Shown here: piece by piece, positions 1 through 11,016 of the stretch
How positions within the stretch are numbered: the stretch's first letter is position 1
Layout of the letters: every line of letters starts with the position of its first letter
Assembly: GCF_018403745.1 (NCBI RefSeq)
Contig: NZ_BOVP01000001.1
Coordinates: 186,001-250,000 of the forward strand
Source: Lactococcus formosensis
GTDB taxonomy: Bacteria; Bacillota; Bacilli; Lactobacillales; Streptococcaceae
Direction: 5' to 3'
DNA length: 64,000 nucleotides
Made by a program: the position numbers and the translations under genes
The notes under the pieces: model-generated
What the model saw: only the letters and a program-made list of their open reading frames with translations
Database searches by the model: none
Told to the model about the DNA's origin: nothing

Positions 1-303
1 TAAGATAACAGTCTGCACAGCACCCAACCTTGGAAATAGAAAGACATTAGATGTGACATAGACAGGGCCCAGTAAACCACCAATCCATATCCAGGCCGGA
101 TGAGACTGGACAAATTCAGCAGAGGGGAACAAATCACCGGTCAAAAGTAATGAGATTGTACCTAAGAAAACAACCCCAATAATTTGAGAAATTGTTGACG
201 CCCAAAAAGGGGAATTAACATTTTTGCGAAGATCGGCATTAATCGGGTTTTGGTTTGCTAGTAAAAAACCCGCAAAAAGTGCTATTCCAAGATAGACAAA
301 CAT
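1..303 (-). CDS. DMT-type transporter of the DUF606 (YdcZ) family, 3' part outside window
   Basis: About 100 N-terminal residues are present. They begin [18 protein letters not shown] and continue with hydrophobic segments separated by short loops, including a GGLLGPVYVTSN stretch typical of DUF606 proteins, small inner-membrane relatives of the EamA/DMT transporters. The substrate is unknown. The reading frame runs off the left edge of the window. The start codon overlaps the stop of the DUF1697 gene in a TAATG junction, so the two are probably translationally coupled. The family call is from motif recognition only. Confidence 0.7.
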   Translation of the reverse strand, partial: MFVYLGIALFAGFLLANQNPINADLRKNVNSPFWASTISQIIGVVFLGTISLLLTGDLFPSAEFVQSHPAWIWIGGLLGPVYVTSNVFLFPRLGAVQTVIL

Positions 304-788
304 TATAATTTTTTAATTATTCTCTCCATTGTATTGATATTACGGCTTGTAAAAAGATCCTTATAGGCTTTTTTTCCTAAAATTCTACCAAAAGCTGTTG
401 TTAGAGTCGATTCCTTTGGTACCTTCCAATAAAAGCTATCCGCTCTAACGAGCCCCTCTTCTCCACCTGTTTTCACTGAATTAAACTCGCTTTGAGCAAT
501 TTGCGCAAAAGCTTTTTCTGCAACAAAGACATAAAGATGATAATTTTCATCTGGTTGAAAAGGATTATTTTTAATAATTTCTCTTACTTGTTGCTCAGTT
601 TTTATAAAACTTTGCACAGGCAAAAAAGATAAATCAGGCAAGGTTTCGCTACTAAAAATGACATTTCCTGTTGCTAAAACAGTGACAACGTCTGTAAAAC
701 CAGCTGTTTCAAACTCTTTTTTTAAGTCTGCCATTTTGATTTTAATTCCACCCACATTTATTCCGCGAAGAAAGGCACAGTATCTCAT
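303..788 (-). CDS. DUF1697 domain protein
   Basis: This 161-residue protein starts [14 protein letters not shown], the signature N-terminus of the DUF1697 family, and has the family's later [22 protein letters not shown] C-terminal segment (around residues 133-150). The length is normal. It is a soluble protein without signal peptide or membrane segment. No biochemical role is firmly established for the family. Its start overlaps the aroB stop by four bases (ATGA), so it lies at the end of an aroE-aroB-DUF1697-transporter run. Nothing in the sequence links it mechanistically to shikimate synthesis. Confidence 0.8.
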   Translation of the reverse strand: MRYCAFLRGINVGGIKIKMADLKKEFETAGFTDVVTVLATGNVIFSSETLPDLSFLPVQSFIKTEQQVREIIKNNPFQPDENYHLYVFVAEKAFAQIAQSEFNSVKTGGEEGLVRADSFYWKVPKESTLTTAFGRILGKKAYKDLFTSRNINTMERIIKKL

Positions 789-1846
789 TTCAAATACTCC
801 TTCATTTCTTGAAGGCTTATCTCATGAATTTTGGCCTGTCCAATTTCGGGAACAAGTACGGTCTTAATCCTCTTGCCACGCGCTTTTTTATCATGGGTTA
901 GAATTTCAAACAAGGCTGTCTCGTCCCATGGCTCATAAGTTTGGGGAAGTTGAAACTTTTGGAGTACTGCTTTGATTTGAGTGACTAGTCCTTTAGGCAT
1001 CAAGCCTTTACTTTCAGCCACTTTACTTATTTGGACCATTCCAATTGCTACAGCCTCTCCATGCATGACCTGCCCATAGCCAGCATAAGCTTCGACAGCA
1101 TGTCCAATTGTATGACCAAAATTCAAATAAAGGCGAGTCCCCTGATCAAACTGATCTTCCACAACAAGTTTACGTTTGACATCACAAGCCGCCCGAATAA
1201 AATACTCCGCTTCTTGTAGAAGTTCATCGGCGTCCTTGATTTCATTCAAACGGATCCAGAGCTGTTTATCGGCAATCAAGGCACACTTGACGATTTCACC
1301 AATGCCCTCACGGAAATCCCGTTTCTCTAGGGTTTTCAGTACCTCAGGATCGATTAGAACGCCATCTGGCTGGGCAAAAGTCCCAATCATATTTTTAGCA
1401 TAATGACTGTTCACTCCCGTTTTTCCACCGATAGAACTGTCGACTTGCGCCGTTAAACTTGTAGGTATTTGAAGGAAGTGAATACCTCTCATGTATGTGC
1501 TGGCAGCAAAAGCTGCTAAGTCGCCAACAACGCCTCCACCTAGAGCAATAATCCCATCGGAGCGCGTCAAACCTTCTTGAGCACAAAAATCCCATAGTCT
1601 CTCTACGGTAGATAAGTTTTTACTTGCCTCTCCTGCTGGAAAAGTAAAAGTAAAAACTTCAAATCCTACATTTCTTAACTGGGAAGCTACCTCTCGCCCA
1701 TAAAGAGAGTCAACGTTGTCATCGGTAACGAGCACAACTTTTTGTTGGTGCCAGAGTTGTGAAATCCATTGTCCCACTTGCGACAAGCTCCCCTTCTTGA
1801 TAATGATATCATAAGGGTGCTCTGGAAGATTAACATTTAACCTCAT
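785..1846 (-). CDS. aroB: 3-dehydroquinate synthase
   Basis: This 353-residue cytoplasmic enzyme converts DAHP to 3-dehydroquinate, step two of the shikimate pathway, using NAD and a divalent metal. The nucleotide-binding motif [14 protein letters not shown] lies near residue 105. The metal ligands are visible as Glu in [11 protein letters not shown] and as His in [10 protein letters not shown] and HGEAVAIGM. The length is typical and the gene looks intact. It overlaps the 3' end of aroE by 17 bp and its stop overlaps the next gene by 4 bp, which indicates one polycistronic message. Confidence 0.95.
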   Translation of the reverse strand: MRLNVNLPEHPYDIIIKKGSLSQVGQWISQLWHQQKVVLVTDDNVDSLYGREVASQLRNVGFEVFTFTFPAGEASKNLSTVERLWDFCAQEGLTRSDGIIALGGGVVGDLAAFAASTYMRGIHFLQIPTSLTAQVDSSIGGKTGVNSHYAKNMIGTFAQPDGVLIDPEVLKTLEKRDFREGIGEIVKCALIADKQLWIRLNEIKDADELLQEAEYFIRAACDVKRKLVVEDQFDQGTRLYLNFGHTIGHAVEAYAGYGQVMHGEAVAIGMVQISKVAESKGLMPKGLVTQIKAVLQKFQLPQTYEPWDETALFEILTHDKKARGKRIKTVLVPEIGQAKIHEISLQEMKEYLK

Positions 1847-2696
1847 CTTTTCCCTCCAATTCCTGACTTATCTGTTCAATAGGCATCTTCTTTCCTGTCC
1901 ACAACTCAAAAGAAGCTGCGGCTTGATGTATAAGCATGCCAACACCATTCATCGTTGTTATCCCCTGTTTTTTTGCCCATTTCATCAGCGGTGTTTCTCG
2001 CACTTTGTAAATCGTGTCTACCACCAGAATTCCTGAAGGCAAAAGAATCGAAGAAGGGAGGGGCATTGCTTCGCCAGACATTCCTACAGGTGTCGCATTA
2101 ACCAGTAAGTCTGAGGCCGTGATTTCTTTTTGCAATCGTGAAATATCAGCTAAATCGTAAAGTTTTATTCTAGCTTTTGTTTGATGTGATAACTTCTCCA
2201 AACGTTGCTCTAAACGTGCATAAGAGGGTGATTGTCTAGCAAAAATCGTGATTTCGCTCATTTCAAGCAAAGCAGCCTGAACAATTATCGAAATCGCAGC
2301 GCCTCCGCCACCGATGAGCGTTATTTTTTTATGGTGTGGTTTAAAATTTAAGGCGTTGAAGAAGCCTTGACCATCCGTATTGTAACCTAATAACTTTCCG
2401 TTTTTATTGACAATCGTATTGATTGCTCCAATTAACTGTGCCTCCTCGGATAATTCATCAATAAATGCCACCGCTTTTTGCTTATAGGGCATTGAGATGT
2501 TGAGCCCAAACATGTTCAAGGTTCTGACATTGTTAATCGTTTGTCCGAGTTTGTTTTCATCCCCCAAATCCCAAGCTAGATAAACAGCATTTTCATTGGT
2601 CAGCTCAAAAGCTCGATTATGAATAAAAGGAGAAAGACTATGCTTAATGGGAGTGGCTAACACAGCAGCCATCCGAGTGTATCCATTTATTTCCAT
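1830..2696 (-). CDS. aroE: shikimate dehydrogenase
   Basis: This 288-residue NADP-dependent enzyme reduces 3-dehydroshikimate to shikimate. The shikimate-binding SLSPFIHN motif is near residue 20, the catalytic lysine is in NISMPYKQ, the dinucleotide loop is GGGGAAISI, and NATPVGMSG is the conserved C-terminal-domain motif. A Shine-Dalgarno AGGTGA lies 3-4 bases before the ATG at 2696. The gene heads the run aroE-aroB-DUF1697-DUF606. No riboswitch or other leader is visible in the short gap before it. Length and motifs are all regular. Confidence 0.95.
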   Translation of the reverse strand: MEINGYTRMAAVLATPIKHSLSPFIHNRAFELTNENAVYLAWDLGDENKLGQTINNVRTLNMFGLNISMPYKQKAVAFIDELSEEAQLIGAINTIVNKNGKLLGYNTDGQGFFNALNFKPHHKKITLIGGGGAAISIIVQAALLEMSEITIFARQSPSYARLEQRLEKLSHQTKARIKLYDLADISRLQKEITASDLLVNATPVGMSGEAMPLPSSILLPSGILVVDTIYKVRETPLMKWAKKQGITTMNGVGMLIHQAAASFELWTGKKMPIEQISQELEGKDEVKC

Positions 2697-2722
2697 CGTT
2701 CACCTGTCTTCGTTTTTTTATA

Positions 2723-2754
2723 TAAAAAAATAGTATTAGTTTTCTAATACTATT
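2723..2754 (-). terminator. Rho-independent terminator of the DedA gene
   Basis: An 11-bp perfect stem (AATAGTATTAG, loop AAAA, complement) is followed on the minus strand by a run of T. It sits 10 bp after the DedA stop and before aroE, so it separates the two units. Confidence 0.85.
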
Positions 2755-2764
2755 ATAACTTATT

Positions 2765-3421
2765 TTAAGCTGCTTTGCGCCCTGCGAAATACCGCTTAGC
2801 AACGCCGATTACTGCTGGAAGTAGAGATACGGCAACGATTGCAAGCATAACTAGCTCAAAGTTTTTCTTGATGAAAGGCACTTGTCCAAAAAGGAAACCT
2901 GCACCTAAAGCTACGATGACCCAAGCAAAACCACCTAAGAAATTATAAAGAACAAATTTTTTATGTGGCATACGACTTGTCCCTGCTGTAAAAGGAACAA
3001 CCGTACGAATGATTGGCATAAAACGTCCAAGGAAGATTGCCCAAGAGCCCCATTTAGCAAAGAATTGCTCTGCTTCTTCAATGTACTCTGGCTTTAAAAA
3101 TTTAGACAGCGTTTTATGTTTTGGAATAACATCTCCAAATTTACGACCAATTTCATAATTGAGAAGATTGGCCAGAAAAGCTAAACTTCCCATAATCAAA
3201 ATAAGAAGAGGCATTGATAATTTATCTGGATACATGGCGGCCATTGATCCTACAAAAAAGAGAATTGAATCCCCTGGTAAGAACGGAAAAATAACCAGCC
3301 CTGTTTCAATGAAGATGATGGCTCCTAAGAGGACATAGACCCAAACATGTGCGCCTGGCGCATTCAAGAAACCAGAAATCCAGTCATTGAAGAAGCCAAA
3401 CATCGAAAGTGTTGTAAACAT
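2765..3421 (-). CDS. DedA family (VTT domain) membrane protein
   Basis: This 218-residue polytopic protein has the DedA/VTT features: the FPFLPGDSILFFVGS re-entrant region near residue 46 and the conserved GRFMPIIRTVVPFTAG motif near residue 132. DedA proteins are proposed flippases or transporters for undecaprenyl phosphate or phospholipids; which role applies here cannot be read from the sequence. The gene is monocistronic with its own terminator and lies next to the divergent glnPQ unit. The ATG at 3421 has an AAAGGA element about 12 bases upstream, slightly long spacing. Confidence 0.88.
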   Translation of the reverse strand: MFTTLSMFGFFNDWISGFLNAPGAHVWVYVLLGAIIFIETGLVIFPFLPGDSILFFVGSMAAMYPDKLSMPLLILIMGSLAFLANLLNYEIGRKFGDVIPKHKTLSKFLKPEYIEEAEQFFAKWGSWAIFLGRFMPIIRTVVPFTAGTSRMPHKKFVLYNFLGGFAWVIVALGAGFLFGQVPFIKKNFELVMLAIVAVSLLPAVIGVAKRYFAGRKAA

Positions 3422-3598
3422 ATTTTTATATTTTCCTTTTGCTATGCTAATACTGCATTTTTCATTTTACACTAAAAACTTGTCTTTATCAAATTCTCAT
3501 TAGCCTATTTTTTTAGACAAAACTATTATTTTTATTTATTGGAGTCGTTTTCCATGTCACATTTTATAACACAATTTATTTTTTTCATCCCCGTTTTA

Positions 3599-3607
3599 TG
3601 GTATACT
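3599..3607 (+). promoter_or_regulatory. extended -10 promoter of glnPQ
   Basis: TGGTATACT is an extended -10 element about 50 bp before the glnP start. No good -35 box is seen, only a T-rich stretch. No riboswitch fold is seen in the short leader. Confidence 0.6.
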
Positions 3608-3659
3608 GACAAGTATATAATTGTTTATATAATTAATGAAACTTAGGAGAAATAATGAA

Positions 3660-5804
3660 ATGAAGAAATTATTCCTTACATTATCTTTAATATTCGCCAC
3701 GATTACTGGAATGTCCTTTGCGACTGCTCATAATGTTAGCGCTCAGGAAACCGTACGTATCGCGAGTGATAATGCTTATGCCCCTTTTGAATTCCAAGAT
3801 TCAGATAAAAATTGGGTAGGTATCGATGTCGATATCATGAAGGAAGTCGCTAAAATCAATGACTGGAAACTTGAAATGACTTTCCCTGGATTTGATGCTG
3901 CTCTTCAAAACTTAAAAGCTGGAAAAGCTGATGCAGTCATCGCGGGGATGACAATCACAGACGAACGTAAACAAGTTTTTGATGTTTCAGATCCTTATTA
4001 TACTTCAGCTATCACTTTAGCTACAACCAAGTCTTCTACACTTAAGAGCTATGATGAACTTAAAGGTAAAGCTGTTGGTGCTAAAAAAGGGACAGCTTCT
4101 TATGACTGGTTGCAAAAAAACCAAGATAAATACGGCTACACAATCAAAACTTACTCTGACGGTGTACATATGTTTGCATCATTGGCAGCTGGAAACATTG
4201 TAGGTGCAATGGATGAAGCTCCTGTCATTTCTTATGCCATCAATCAGGGGCAAGACTTGGCAATCAACCTTCCTTCATTCTCACTTCCTGGAGGTTATGG
4301 TTTTGCTGTAATGAAAGGTGAGAACTCTAAACTCATCGATGGCTTCAACAAAGCTTTGACTCAAATGAAAGCCAATGGCGAATACGACAAAATCGTACAA
4401 AAATACACTGGTGGTAAGAAAGCAACTCCTAAAAAAGATGTTTACACTATTGCCTCAGATAATAGCTTCGCCCCATTTGAATTCCAAAACACAGATAAAA
4501 AATTCACAGGTATTGATGTAGACTTGCTTAATGCTATCGCTAAGCAACAAGGCTTCAAAATCAAATGGAACCACGTTGGTTTCCAACCTGCGGTAGATGC
4601 AGTTCAAGCAGGACATGCTGACGCTATGATGGCGGGTATGTCAATCACTGACGCACGTAAAAAAGTCTTTGACTTTGGTGATGCTTATTACGATTCCAAT
4701 CTAACACTTGCTGTTTCTAAGTCAAATGACGACATCAAGAAATGGGAAGATTTAAAAGGTAAGCAAGTAGGTGCCAAAAATGGGACAGCTTCTTATGATT
4801 ACTTAACAAAAAACGAAAGCAAATACGGTTACACTTTAAAAACCTTTACCGACGCTACTTCAATGTATTCTTCATTGAACAATGGTTCAATTCAAGCCTT
4901 TATGGACGATGAGCCTGTAGTAAAATATGCCATTAAACAAGGGCAAGAATTTAAGACACCTTTTGAAGGTATCCCAACTGGTCAATACGGGTTCGCAGTG
5001 AAAAAAGGAACTAATCCTGAGCTTATCGAAATGTTCAACAACGGCCTTTCTTCACTACGTGCCAGCGGTCAATATCAAGAAATTATTGATAAATATTTAG
5101 CTTCAAAAACTGAATCCTCAACGGAATCAGAGACAGAAAGCACAATGCTTGGTATCTTGAAAAACAACTGGAAACAATTAGGTAAAGGACTTTGGATCAC
5201 TATCCAACTCGCTTTAGTTTCCTTTGTTTTAGCAATGATTGTTGGTGTCATCTTCGGTCTCTTCTCAGCTAGCCCATCGCCAGCTCTACGTACAATTTCA
5301 CGTATTTACGTCGACCTTAACCGTTCAATTCCACTTTTGGTATTAACAATTTTCATTTTTTATGGTATCCCAAATATGTTGCAACTCCTCACAGGTCATC
5401 AAAGTCCTCTTAATGAGTTTACAGCCGGTGTTATTGCCTTAACTCTTAACGAATCAGCCTATATCGCTGAAATCGTTCGCGGTGGTATTGCTGCTGTTCC
5501 AACTGGCCAAATGGAGGCCAGCCGCTCTCTTGGTATCCCTTATGTGAAAACAATGCGGAAAGTAATCTTGCCACAAGCTGTTAAGATCACCATTCCTAGC
5601 TTGATTAACCAATTTATCATTACTCTTAAAGATACAACCTTGGTATCTGTTATCGGATTGGTTGAACTCTTACAAGCAGGTCAAATCATCGTTGCACGTA
5701 ACTTCCAAGCCTTCCGTGTCTACGGTTTGATTGGTCTGATTTACATGGTTGTTTTGCTTCTCTTGATGTGGGCAGGACGTCGCATCGAACAAAAAATGAA
5801 ATAA
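3660..5804 (+). CDS. glnP: glutamine/glutamate ABC transporter, tandem substrate-binding domains fused to permease
   Basis: This 714-residue protein has a signal peptide (about 30 residues, cleavage near NVSAQE), then two consecutive type-3 solute-binding domains (about 32-250 and 263-490; each starts with an ASDN-APFEF motif and has the GMTITD/GMSITD element). A C-terminal permease domain (about 510-714) carries the EAA-type loop. This is the architecture of lactococcal GlnP, in which two receptor domains feed one translocator. I use ATG 3660, not 3636: AGGAGA at 3645-3650 is correctly spaced for 3660, while nothing precedes 3636. glnQ follows 13 bp later. Confidence 0.93.
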   Translation: MKKLFLTLSLIFATITGMSFATAHNVSAQETVRIASDNAYAPFEFQDSDKNWVGIDVDIMKEVAKINDWKLEMTFPGFDAALQNLKAGKADAVIAGMTITDERKQVFDVSDPYYTSAITLATTKSSTLKSYDELKGKAVGAKKGTASYDWLQKNQDKYGYTIKTYSDGVHMFASLAAGNIVGAMDEAPVISYAINQGQDLAINLPSFSLPGGYGFAVMKGENSKLIDGFNKALTQMKANGEYDKIVQKYTGGKKATPKKDVYTIASDNSFAPFEFQNTDKKFTGIDVDLLNAIAKQQGFKIKWNHVGFQPAVDAVQAGHADAMMAGMSITDARKKVFDFGDAYYDSNLTLAVSKSNDDIKKWEDLKGKQVGAKNGTASYDYLTKNESKYGYTLKTFTDATSMYSSLNNGSIQAFMDDEPVVKYAIKQGQEFKTPFEGIPTGQYGFAVKKGTNPELIEMFNNGLSSLRASGQYQEIIDKYLASKTESSTESETESTMLGILKNNWKQLGKGLWITIQLALVSFVLAMIVGVIFGLFSASPSPALRTISRIYVDLNRSIPLLVLTIFIFYGIPNMLQLLTGHQSPLNEFTAGVIALTLNESAYIAEIVRGGIAAVPTGQMEASRSLGIPYVKTMRKVILPQAVKITIPSLINQFIITLKDTTLVSVIGLVELLQAGQIIVARNFQAFRVYGLIGLIYMVVLLLLMWAGRRIEQKMK

Positions 5805-5817
5805 GGAGATTAAAGAT

Positions 5818-6555
5818 ATGTCTGTACAAATCGAAGTTACTGATCTTCACAAAACATATGGTAAAAATGAGGTCCTCAAAGGTATCTCTGCAAAATTCAA
5901 CAAAGGAGATGTTGTTTGTATTATCGGCCCCTCAGGTTCTGGTAAATCAACATTCCTTCGTACATTAAACGGTTTAGAAGACGCAACAAGTGGTGATGTC
6001 ATTATCAACGGGTACAACCTTACAGATAAAAACACTGATATCAATTTAGTTCGCCAACATGTCGGCATGGTTTTCCAGCACTTCAACCTTTTCCCTAATA
6101 TGACTGTTTTAGAAAATATCATGTATGCTCCTGTTGAGCTTAAAAAGCTTACAAAAACAGAAGCAAAAGAAAAAGCATTGCGTCTGCTTGAAGCTGTGGG
6201 GCTAGAAGAGAAAAAAGATACAATGCCTGAGATGCTTTCAGGTGGACAAAAACAACGTGTAGCTATTGCCCGTGCCTTAGCTATGGATCCTGATGTTATG
6301 CTCTTCGATGAGCCAACTTCAGCACTTGACCCTGAGATGGTTGGGGATGTCCTTGACCTTATGCGCCGTATCGCGGATGATGGTATGACCATGCTTATTG
6401 TCACACACGAGATGGGCTTTGCACGTAAAGTTGCCAACCGTGTCATGTTTACAGATGCAGGTGTTATCCTTGAGGATGGCAAACCAGAAGACATCTTTGA
6501 AAACCCTCAACATCCACGTCTGCAAGACTTCTTGTCTAAAGTATTGAATGCGTAA
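5818..6555 (+). CDS. glnQ: glutamine ABC transporter ATP-binding protein
   Basis: This 245-residue polar-amino-acid ABC ATPase has Walker [10 protein letters not shown] near residue 38, the Q-loop in FQHFNLFPN, signature LSGGQKQR near residue 140, Walker [13 protein letters not shown] and the switch His in VTHEMGFA. It energises GlnP, with which it forms a two-gene operon closed by a strong terminator at 6561. A long open frame on the opposite strand of this gene is a coding shadow. Confidence 0.95.
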   Translation: MSVQIEVTDLHKTYGKNEVLKGISAKFNKGDVVCIIGPSGSGKSTFLRTLNGLEDATSGDVIINGYNLTDKNTDINLVRQHVGMVFQHFNLFPNMTVLENIMYAPVELKKLTKTEAKEKALRLLEAVGLEEKKDTMPEMLSGGQKQRVAIARALAMDPDVMLFDEPTSALDPEMVGDVLDLMRRIADDGMTMLIVTHEMGFARKVANRVMFTDAGVILEDGKPEDIFENPQHPRLQDFLSKVLNA

Positions 6556-6560
6556 AAAGA

Positions 6561-6597
6561 AAACGTTTGTCTCTTTGAAAGAAACAAACGTTTTTTT
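6561..6597 (+). terminator. terminator of glnPQ
   Basis: An AAACGTTTGT stem pairs with ACAAACGTTT around a purine-rich loop and is followed by seven T on the plus strand, directly after the glnQ stop. Confidence 0.85.
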
Positions 6598-6610
6598 AGT
6601 AAGATAATAT

Positions 6611-6644
6611 AACAAAACTGAAAGGCTATCCTTTCAGTTTTGTT
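6611..6644 (-). terminator. terminator of the murD-murG-divIB unit
   Basis: A perfect 15-bp inverted repeat (AACAAAACTGAAAGG, loop of four) overlaps the divIB stop codon by two bases. The minus-strand tail is only moderately T-rich. Because it faces the glnPQ terminator it may also act from the other side. Confidence 0.7.
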
Positions 6645-7683
6645 ATTGGGTTGCTGTAATTTCAGTTGTATTTTCTGAGGATTTTTTATTTCCTTCAGGA
6701 TTTTTTAGATCAGCCAGATAATCTTCTTTTGGCTTTGCATAAATTCCTGCTTCCATATCAATCACTTGTGGCGCTTGAAGTTGCTTCGCAATGCTTGGAT
6801 AGTAAGGAACCTTTTCTGTAATTTGACTGAGAGAAACCCGTACCTGATTTCCATCTGACATATCCAAAGCAATGAAGTCTTTGGTTACTTTAGTCGGCGT
6901 CTTTGTAACTGTCGTAATCAATCGACGTATCTCAGACTTCAGTTTCATATAGGCTGTAATAAACTTCTCTACCTCTTCATCGGAAAAGTTTTTGAGCACC
7001 GGAAGGCTAGAAATTTTATCCTTAGCTACTTCTTGGTCTTTGAGGATATAACCACTTTCTAGTACTTGATAAGTTTTACCTTTTTGTTCCACATAAGCAA
7101 CTTTTTCGAACTCTGTGACCTTTGCTTCGATATTATTGGGGAAGCTTACGTGTAAATTAACGGCTTTGACACGAGGAAATTGCTGAACAATACTATTTTC
7201 AATAGCTCGTCTATTTCTAAGTACTCCATAAATCCTATCTGTTGGCTTCAAACGTGAAGCCTGTACGATAGATTCAAAAGACTCATTTTTGTTACCTGAT
7301 ACCGAAAATGTTCCAATTTTACTTATCGGAGATACCGCATAGATCGAAGTTAAAAACAATACGATTGCCAAGAGTAAGACGGGCCACATCTTCTTAAAAA
7401 CTTCGAAACTCCCTTCAAAAAAAGAAGGCTCCGGTTCTTGCTCTTCACCAAAATCCTCCACAAAATCATTTGAGTATCCTTGCTCAAATTCTTCTGCTTC
7501 TATAAAAGATTCTTGATGCTCAATTTTTTCCTGAGCTTCGGTAGAATCATCTTCATTATCTTCTTTTTTCTTTAAAAACTTCCGTTTTTTGGGTTCTTCA
7601 GACTTTTCTTGATTTTCAGCTGCTTTACGGCGCTGGTATTCAAGATTTTTCTTTTGCCAAGGCGTAAGGTTTTCTTCACTCAT
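6643..7683 (-). CDS. divIB: cell division protein DivIB/FtsQ
   Basis: This 346-residue bitopic protein has a long charged cytoplasmic N-terminus (about 100 residues, rich in Glu and Lys), one membrane span near residues 97-117 (VLLLAIVLFLTSIYAV), then a POTRA domain beginning KIGTFSVSGN and the FtsQ/DivIB beta domain. It belongs to the DivIB-DivIC-FtsL divisome subcomplex at the septum. Its ATG overlaps the murG stop (TAATG), and it closes the murD-murG-divIB unit, the order known from lactococci and streptococci. The acidic C-terminal tail is probably disordered. Confidence 0.93.
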   Translation of the reverse strand: MSEENLTPWQKKNLEYQRRKAAENQEKSEEPKKRKFLKKKEDNEDDSTEAQEKIEHQESFIEAEEFEQGYSNDFVEDFGEEQEPEPSFFEGSFEVFKKMWPVLLLAIVLFLTSIYAVSPISKIGTFSVSGNKNESFESIVQASRLKPTDRIYGVLRNRRAIENSIVQQFPRVKAVNLHVSFPNNIEAKVTEFEKVAYVEQKGKTYQVLESGYILKDQEVAKDKISSLPVLKNFSDEEVEKFITAYMKLKSEIRRLITTVTKTPTKVTKDFIALDMSDGNQVRVSLSQITEKVPYYPSIAKQLQAPQVIDMEAGIYAKPKEDYLADLKNPEGNKKSSENTTEITATQ

Positions 7684-8777
7684 TATTTTTTTATTTCTTT
7701 CACAAGTTGATAGAGTCGGTCACTAGCATCAGGTACACCTGCTTTTTTGCTGGCTATAGACATAGCTTGATAAAGCTCTTCGTCAGAAAAGATTTCAGAA
7801 ATACTCGCAAGCATTGTATCTGCTGTAAGTTCCGCATCTTTAATCATCTTAGCAGCACCAATGTCCACAAGGGCTTGGGCATTCTTTGTTTGATGATCTG
7901 CTGTAACGTTTGGACTAGGTACAAAAATCGTCGGCAAGCCAAGTGCAGTAATTTCAGCAATTGTCGTCGCACCTGCACGACACAATATTAAATCTGATGA
8001 TGCAAGAACTTCGAGCATATTCGAAATATAAGGACGAATCGCAATATTTGTAGCATCGGCATATTTTGCAAACTCTTCATGGTCTTCATCAAAATAGATT
8101 TGTCCTGAAGCATAGACAATTTGATAATCTGCTCCCGCAAACTTTGGTAGAGCAGCTTTTACTGCCTCATTAATTGTTTGGGCACCGCGTGACCCACCAA
8201 AAATAACTACCGTTTTCTTATCTTTTTGGAGCTGATATTCTGTTTCCAAAATATCGGTAGCTTTTAAAGTTGCAACTTCCTGAGCGCGTGGGTTACCAGC
8301 AAAAACTGTTTTGGCTTCTGGGAAGAAAGGCTTGGCTGCTTCAAAAGCAACCGCAACTTTATCCACATATTTACTCAAGAACTTATTTGTTATCCCTGGA
8401 ATTGAGTTTTGTTCATGAACAATAGTTGGAACATTGAGCTTAGCTGCTGCGTAAAGTACCGGTCCAGCCACATAGCCTCCTGTTCCAATAACCACATCAG
8501 GTTTAAAATCCTTAACAATTTTCTTCGCATCTGATGTAGATTTCAGGAACTTGTAGATTGTCTTAAAGTTATTTAAAGAAAGGCTACGACGAAAACCTTG
8601 TACATCTACGGTTTTAAAAGGCACACCTGCTGCAGGTACAATCTTGCTCTCCAAGCCACGTTCGGTACCTACATAAAGGATCTCTGAATTCGGCTCTATA
8701 GTCTTCAGATGATTTATAAAGGCTAGTGCAGGATAGATATGACCTCCCGTTCCGCCTCCTGTTACAATAATTCTCAT
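7683..8777 (-). CDS. murG: UDP-GlcNAc:lipid I N-acetylglucosaminyltransferase
   Basis: MurG adds GlcNAc to undecaprenyl-PP-MurNAc-pentapeptide at the inner face of the membrane to make lipid II. The N-terminal [13 protein letters not shown] loop, HEQNSIPG near residue 125, [10 protein letters not shown] and the C-terminal [13 protein letters not shown]-GlcNAc motif are all present. I choose ATG 8777, giving the usual [12 protein letters not shown] start. An in-frame GTG 15 bases upstream lies directly against the AAAGG ribosome-binding site and is unlikely. The murD stop is immediately upstream. Confidence 0.93.
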   Translation of the reverse strand: MRIIVTGGGTGGHIYPALAFINHLKTIEPNSEILYVGTERGLESKIVPAAGVPFKTVDVQGFRRSLSLNNFKTIYKFLKSTSDAKKIVKDFKPDVVIGTGGYVAGPVLYAAAKLNVPTIVHEQNSIPGITNKFLSKYVDKVAVAFEAAKPFFPEAKTVFAGNPRAQEVATLKATDILETEYQLQKDKKTVVIFGGSRGAQTINEAVKAALPKFAGADYQIVYASGQIYFDEDHEEFAKYADATNIAIRPYISNMLEVLASSDLILCRAGATTIAEITALGLPTIFVPSPNVTADHQTKNAQALVDIGAAKMIKDAELTADTMLASISEIFSDEELYQAMSIASKKAGVPDASDRLYQLVKEIKK

Positions 8778-8778
8778 A

Positions 8779-10140
8779 CTATTTCCATTCACCTTTCAAT
8801 TCTTCGAAAGCTTTGATAAACATGTCTCCTCGTTCTTCAAAGGTCTTATACTGATCCCAGCTGGCACAAGCAGGACTAAGTAAAATCGTATCTCCATCCG
8901 CTGTTTTTTCAAAAATTTCTTTCAGTGCAGTTGCAACATTTTCACTGTGGAGCGTTGGAATTTGTAATTGGTCAGCAAGCTCTTGCAGCTTCGGTGCAGT
9001 TTCCCCAAAGAGAACCATACCTTTAATTCCTGTTACAGAATCCGCGAGTTCTTCAAAGCCATTTCCGCGGTCTAATCCGCCAGCTAAGAGCCATAAGCGA
9101 CTGTTTTCAAAACCTGACAATGCTTTTTCTGTAGCCAGTATATTCGTGGCTTTACTGTCATTGTAAACTTTACGTCCTGCAAGTTCACCGAGATACTGCA
9201 AACGGTGCTTCACACCTGAAAAACTGGTTAATACTTCAATAATTGCCTCATTTTTAGCACCCGAAAGCTTAGCAACTGCTATTGCAGCCAATGCATTTTC
9301 AAGATTATGCTCTCCAGGTAAAGCCAAGTCTACTGCTTCCATGATGAATTCATCACGGAAATAAAGTTTACCTTCCAGCGAATAAGCGCCATTAACTTTA
9401 TTTTCCGTCGCAAATGGCACAACTTGAGCTGCTGTATGCTCTGCTAGAGTACGACATTTATCCTGATTAAAGTTGAGAATAAGGTATTGCTCAGAAGTTA
9501 AGTTTTCTTGAATCCGCCATTTTGCAGCTTCATAAGCTTCCTGTGAGCCATGGTAATCTAAATGCGATGAAAAGATATTAGTAATGAGAGCGATTTGAGG
9601 CTTGAAGTCTACAATTCCCATCAGTTGAAAACTTGAGAGTTCCATCACCAAAGTATCTTGAGCAGTCGCATGGGCAGCTACTTCAGAGGCAGGAAAACCA
9701 ATATTTCCTGCTAATTTTGCAGATTGCCCGTCTGCATTTAAAATATCTGCTATCAGCGTTGTTGTTGTTGTTTTACCATTGGTTCCAGTAATCCCAATAA
9801 TTGGGGCTTCCGAAACAAGATAAGCAAGTTCTACTTCCGTAATAACTGGAATCTTTTTATCCAATGCTTTATTTATCATTGGGTTATCATAACGAATACC
9901 TGGATTTTTTACCATAAAATCAAAATCTTCGTCTAAAAGTTCAAGGGGATGGCTACCACAGATAACTTCAATGCCTTCTTCCAAAAGGGCTTGTGCGGCA
10001 GGGTTTTCTTCAAAAGCCTTTCCGTCATTTACAGTTACGTGTGCACCTAGAGTATGAAGCAAGCGGGCTGCAGCTTCTCCTGATTTTGCTAATCCGAGGA
10101 TGAGTACTTTTTTTTCTTCAAAAGTTTTGATTTTTTTCAT
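8779..10140 (-). CDS. murD: UDP-N-acetylmuramoyl-L-alanine--D-glutamate ligase
   Basis: This 453-residue cytoplasmic Mur ligase adds D-Glu to UDP-MurNAc-L-Ala. The Rossmann-like N-terminal domain begins [15 protein letters not shown], the ATP-binding P-loop is [14 protein letters not shown] near residue 115, the central-domain motif is HRLQYLGE, and the NDSKATN motif is near residue 328. It is the first gene of the murD-murG-divIB unit, with a very short gap to murG. Confidence 0.95.
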   Translation of the reverse strand: MKKIKTFEEKKVLILGLAKSGEAAARLLHTLGAHVTVNDGKAFEENPAAQALLEEGIEVICGSHPLELLDEDFDFMVKNPGIRYDNPMINKALDKKIPVITEVELAYLVSEAPIIGITGTNGKTTTTTLIADILNADGQSAKLAGNIGFPASEVAAHATAQDTLVMELSSFQLMGIVDFKPQIALITNIFSSHLDYHGSQEAYEAAKWRIQENLTSEQYLILNFNQDKCRTLAEHTAAQVVPFATENKVNGAYSLEGKLYFRDEFIMEAVDLALPGEHNLENALAAIAVAKLSGAKNEAIIEVLTSFSGVKHRLQYLGELAGRKVYNDSKATNILATEKALSGFENSRLWLLAGGLDRGNGFEELADSVTGIKGMVLFGETAPKLQELADQLQIPTLHSENVATALKEIFEKTADGDTILLSPACASWDQYKTFEERGDMFIKAFEELKGEWK

Positions 10141-10247
10141 TGTTCCTATTCTTTCTACTTCCCTCTATTTTACCGCTATTTACCTATTTTTTCAATATAG
10201 AGTTTGTATTTGAAAGTTTTACTATGAAAATAAGATATCTTTTGCAA

Positions 10248-10275
10248 AGAAAAAAGAGCAAGTTTATGCTCTCTT
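10248..10275 (-). terminator. terminator of the lysine-type ABC transporter operon
   Basis: An AAGAGAGC/GCTCTTTT stem with an 8-base loop is followed by T on the minus strand. It lies just past the ATPase stop at 10279. Confidence 0.75.
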
Positions 10276-10278
10276 TAT

Positions 10279-11016
10279 TTAATCTTTCAAGAAGCGTGAA
10301 AGAAATGCACGCGTCCGTTCTTCTTTCGGAGCTCCGAAGATTTCCGCTGGTCGTCCTTCTTCAGCGATAACCCCTTTATCCATGAAAATTACACGATCAC
10401 TTACATCACGCGCGAATTCCATTTCATGAGTAACGATAACCATTGTTAAGCCTGTTTCAGCCAGTCCTTTCATTGTCTGTAAGACTTCGCCTACCATTTC
10501 AGGATCAAGTGCTGAAGTCGGCTCGTCAAATAAAATCACGTCTGGATTCATGGAAATCGCCCGAGCAATTGCCACACGTTGTTTTTGTCCGCCGGAGAGT
10601 TGTGCAGGTTTGGCATTAGCAAAGCTTGCCATCCCCACTTTTTCTAGATTGTCGAGTGCAACAGATCGAGCTTCTTCTTGGCTTTTTTTCAATACTGTAA
10701 CTTGCCCAGCCATAACATTTTCGATAACATTCATATTGTTAAACAAGTTGAAACTTTGGAACACCATACCAAGATGCGTGCGATACTTTGGAATATCAAA
10801 GCCTTTTTCTAAAACATTTTCACCTTTATAAATTATTTCTCCACCAGAAGGTTTCTCCAATAAATTAATCGAACGAAGTAATGTTGATTTACCACTTCCA
10901 GATGAGCCAATAATCGAAATAACTTCGCCCTGATTTACCGTCAAGTGAATATCTTTCAACACTTCATTACTACCAAATGATTTTTTTAAATGATTGATTT
11001 CTAAGATTGCTGTCAT
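10279..11016 (-). CDS. amino acid ABC transporter ATP-binding protein (probable lysine uptake)
   Basis: This 245-residue polar-amino-acid ABC ATPase has Walker [10 protein letters not shown], signature LSGGQKQR, Walker [12 protein letters not shown] and H-loop VTHEMEFA. It starts directly after the stop of the receptor-permease gene and shares its lysine-riboswitch leader and terminator, so lysine is the most likely substrate (inference from regulation, not from the ATPase). Rodionov and colleagues predicted a lysine-riboswitch-controlled ABC system named LysXY; this pair may correspond to it. Confidence 0.9.
   Translation of the reverse strand: MTAILEINHLKKSFGSNEVLKDIHLTVNQGEVISIIGSSGSGKSTLLRSINLLEKPSGGEIIYKGENVLEKGFDIPKYRTHLGMVFQSFNLFNNMNVIENVMAGQVTVLKKSQEEARSVALDNLEKVGMASFANAKPAQLSGGQKQRVAIARAISMNPDVILFDEPTSALDPEMVGEVLQTMKGLAETGLTMVIVTHEMEFARDVSDRVIFMDKGVIAEEGRPAEIFGAPKEERTRAFLSRFLKD

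Noticed and set aside
3636..3659. Upstream start codon for glnP
   Set aside because: ATG 3636 has no ribosome-binding site, while AGGAGA at 3645-3650 fits ATG 3660, which begins a proper signal peptide.
5847..6494. Long open frame opposite to glnQ
   Set aside because: It lies fully within an intact ABC ATPase gene, is Ser/Arg-rich and has no ribosome-binding site: a coding shadow. The same applies to other antisense frames over fruA, dnaK, atpA and atpF.
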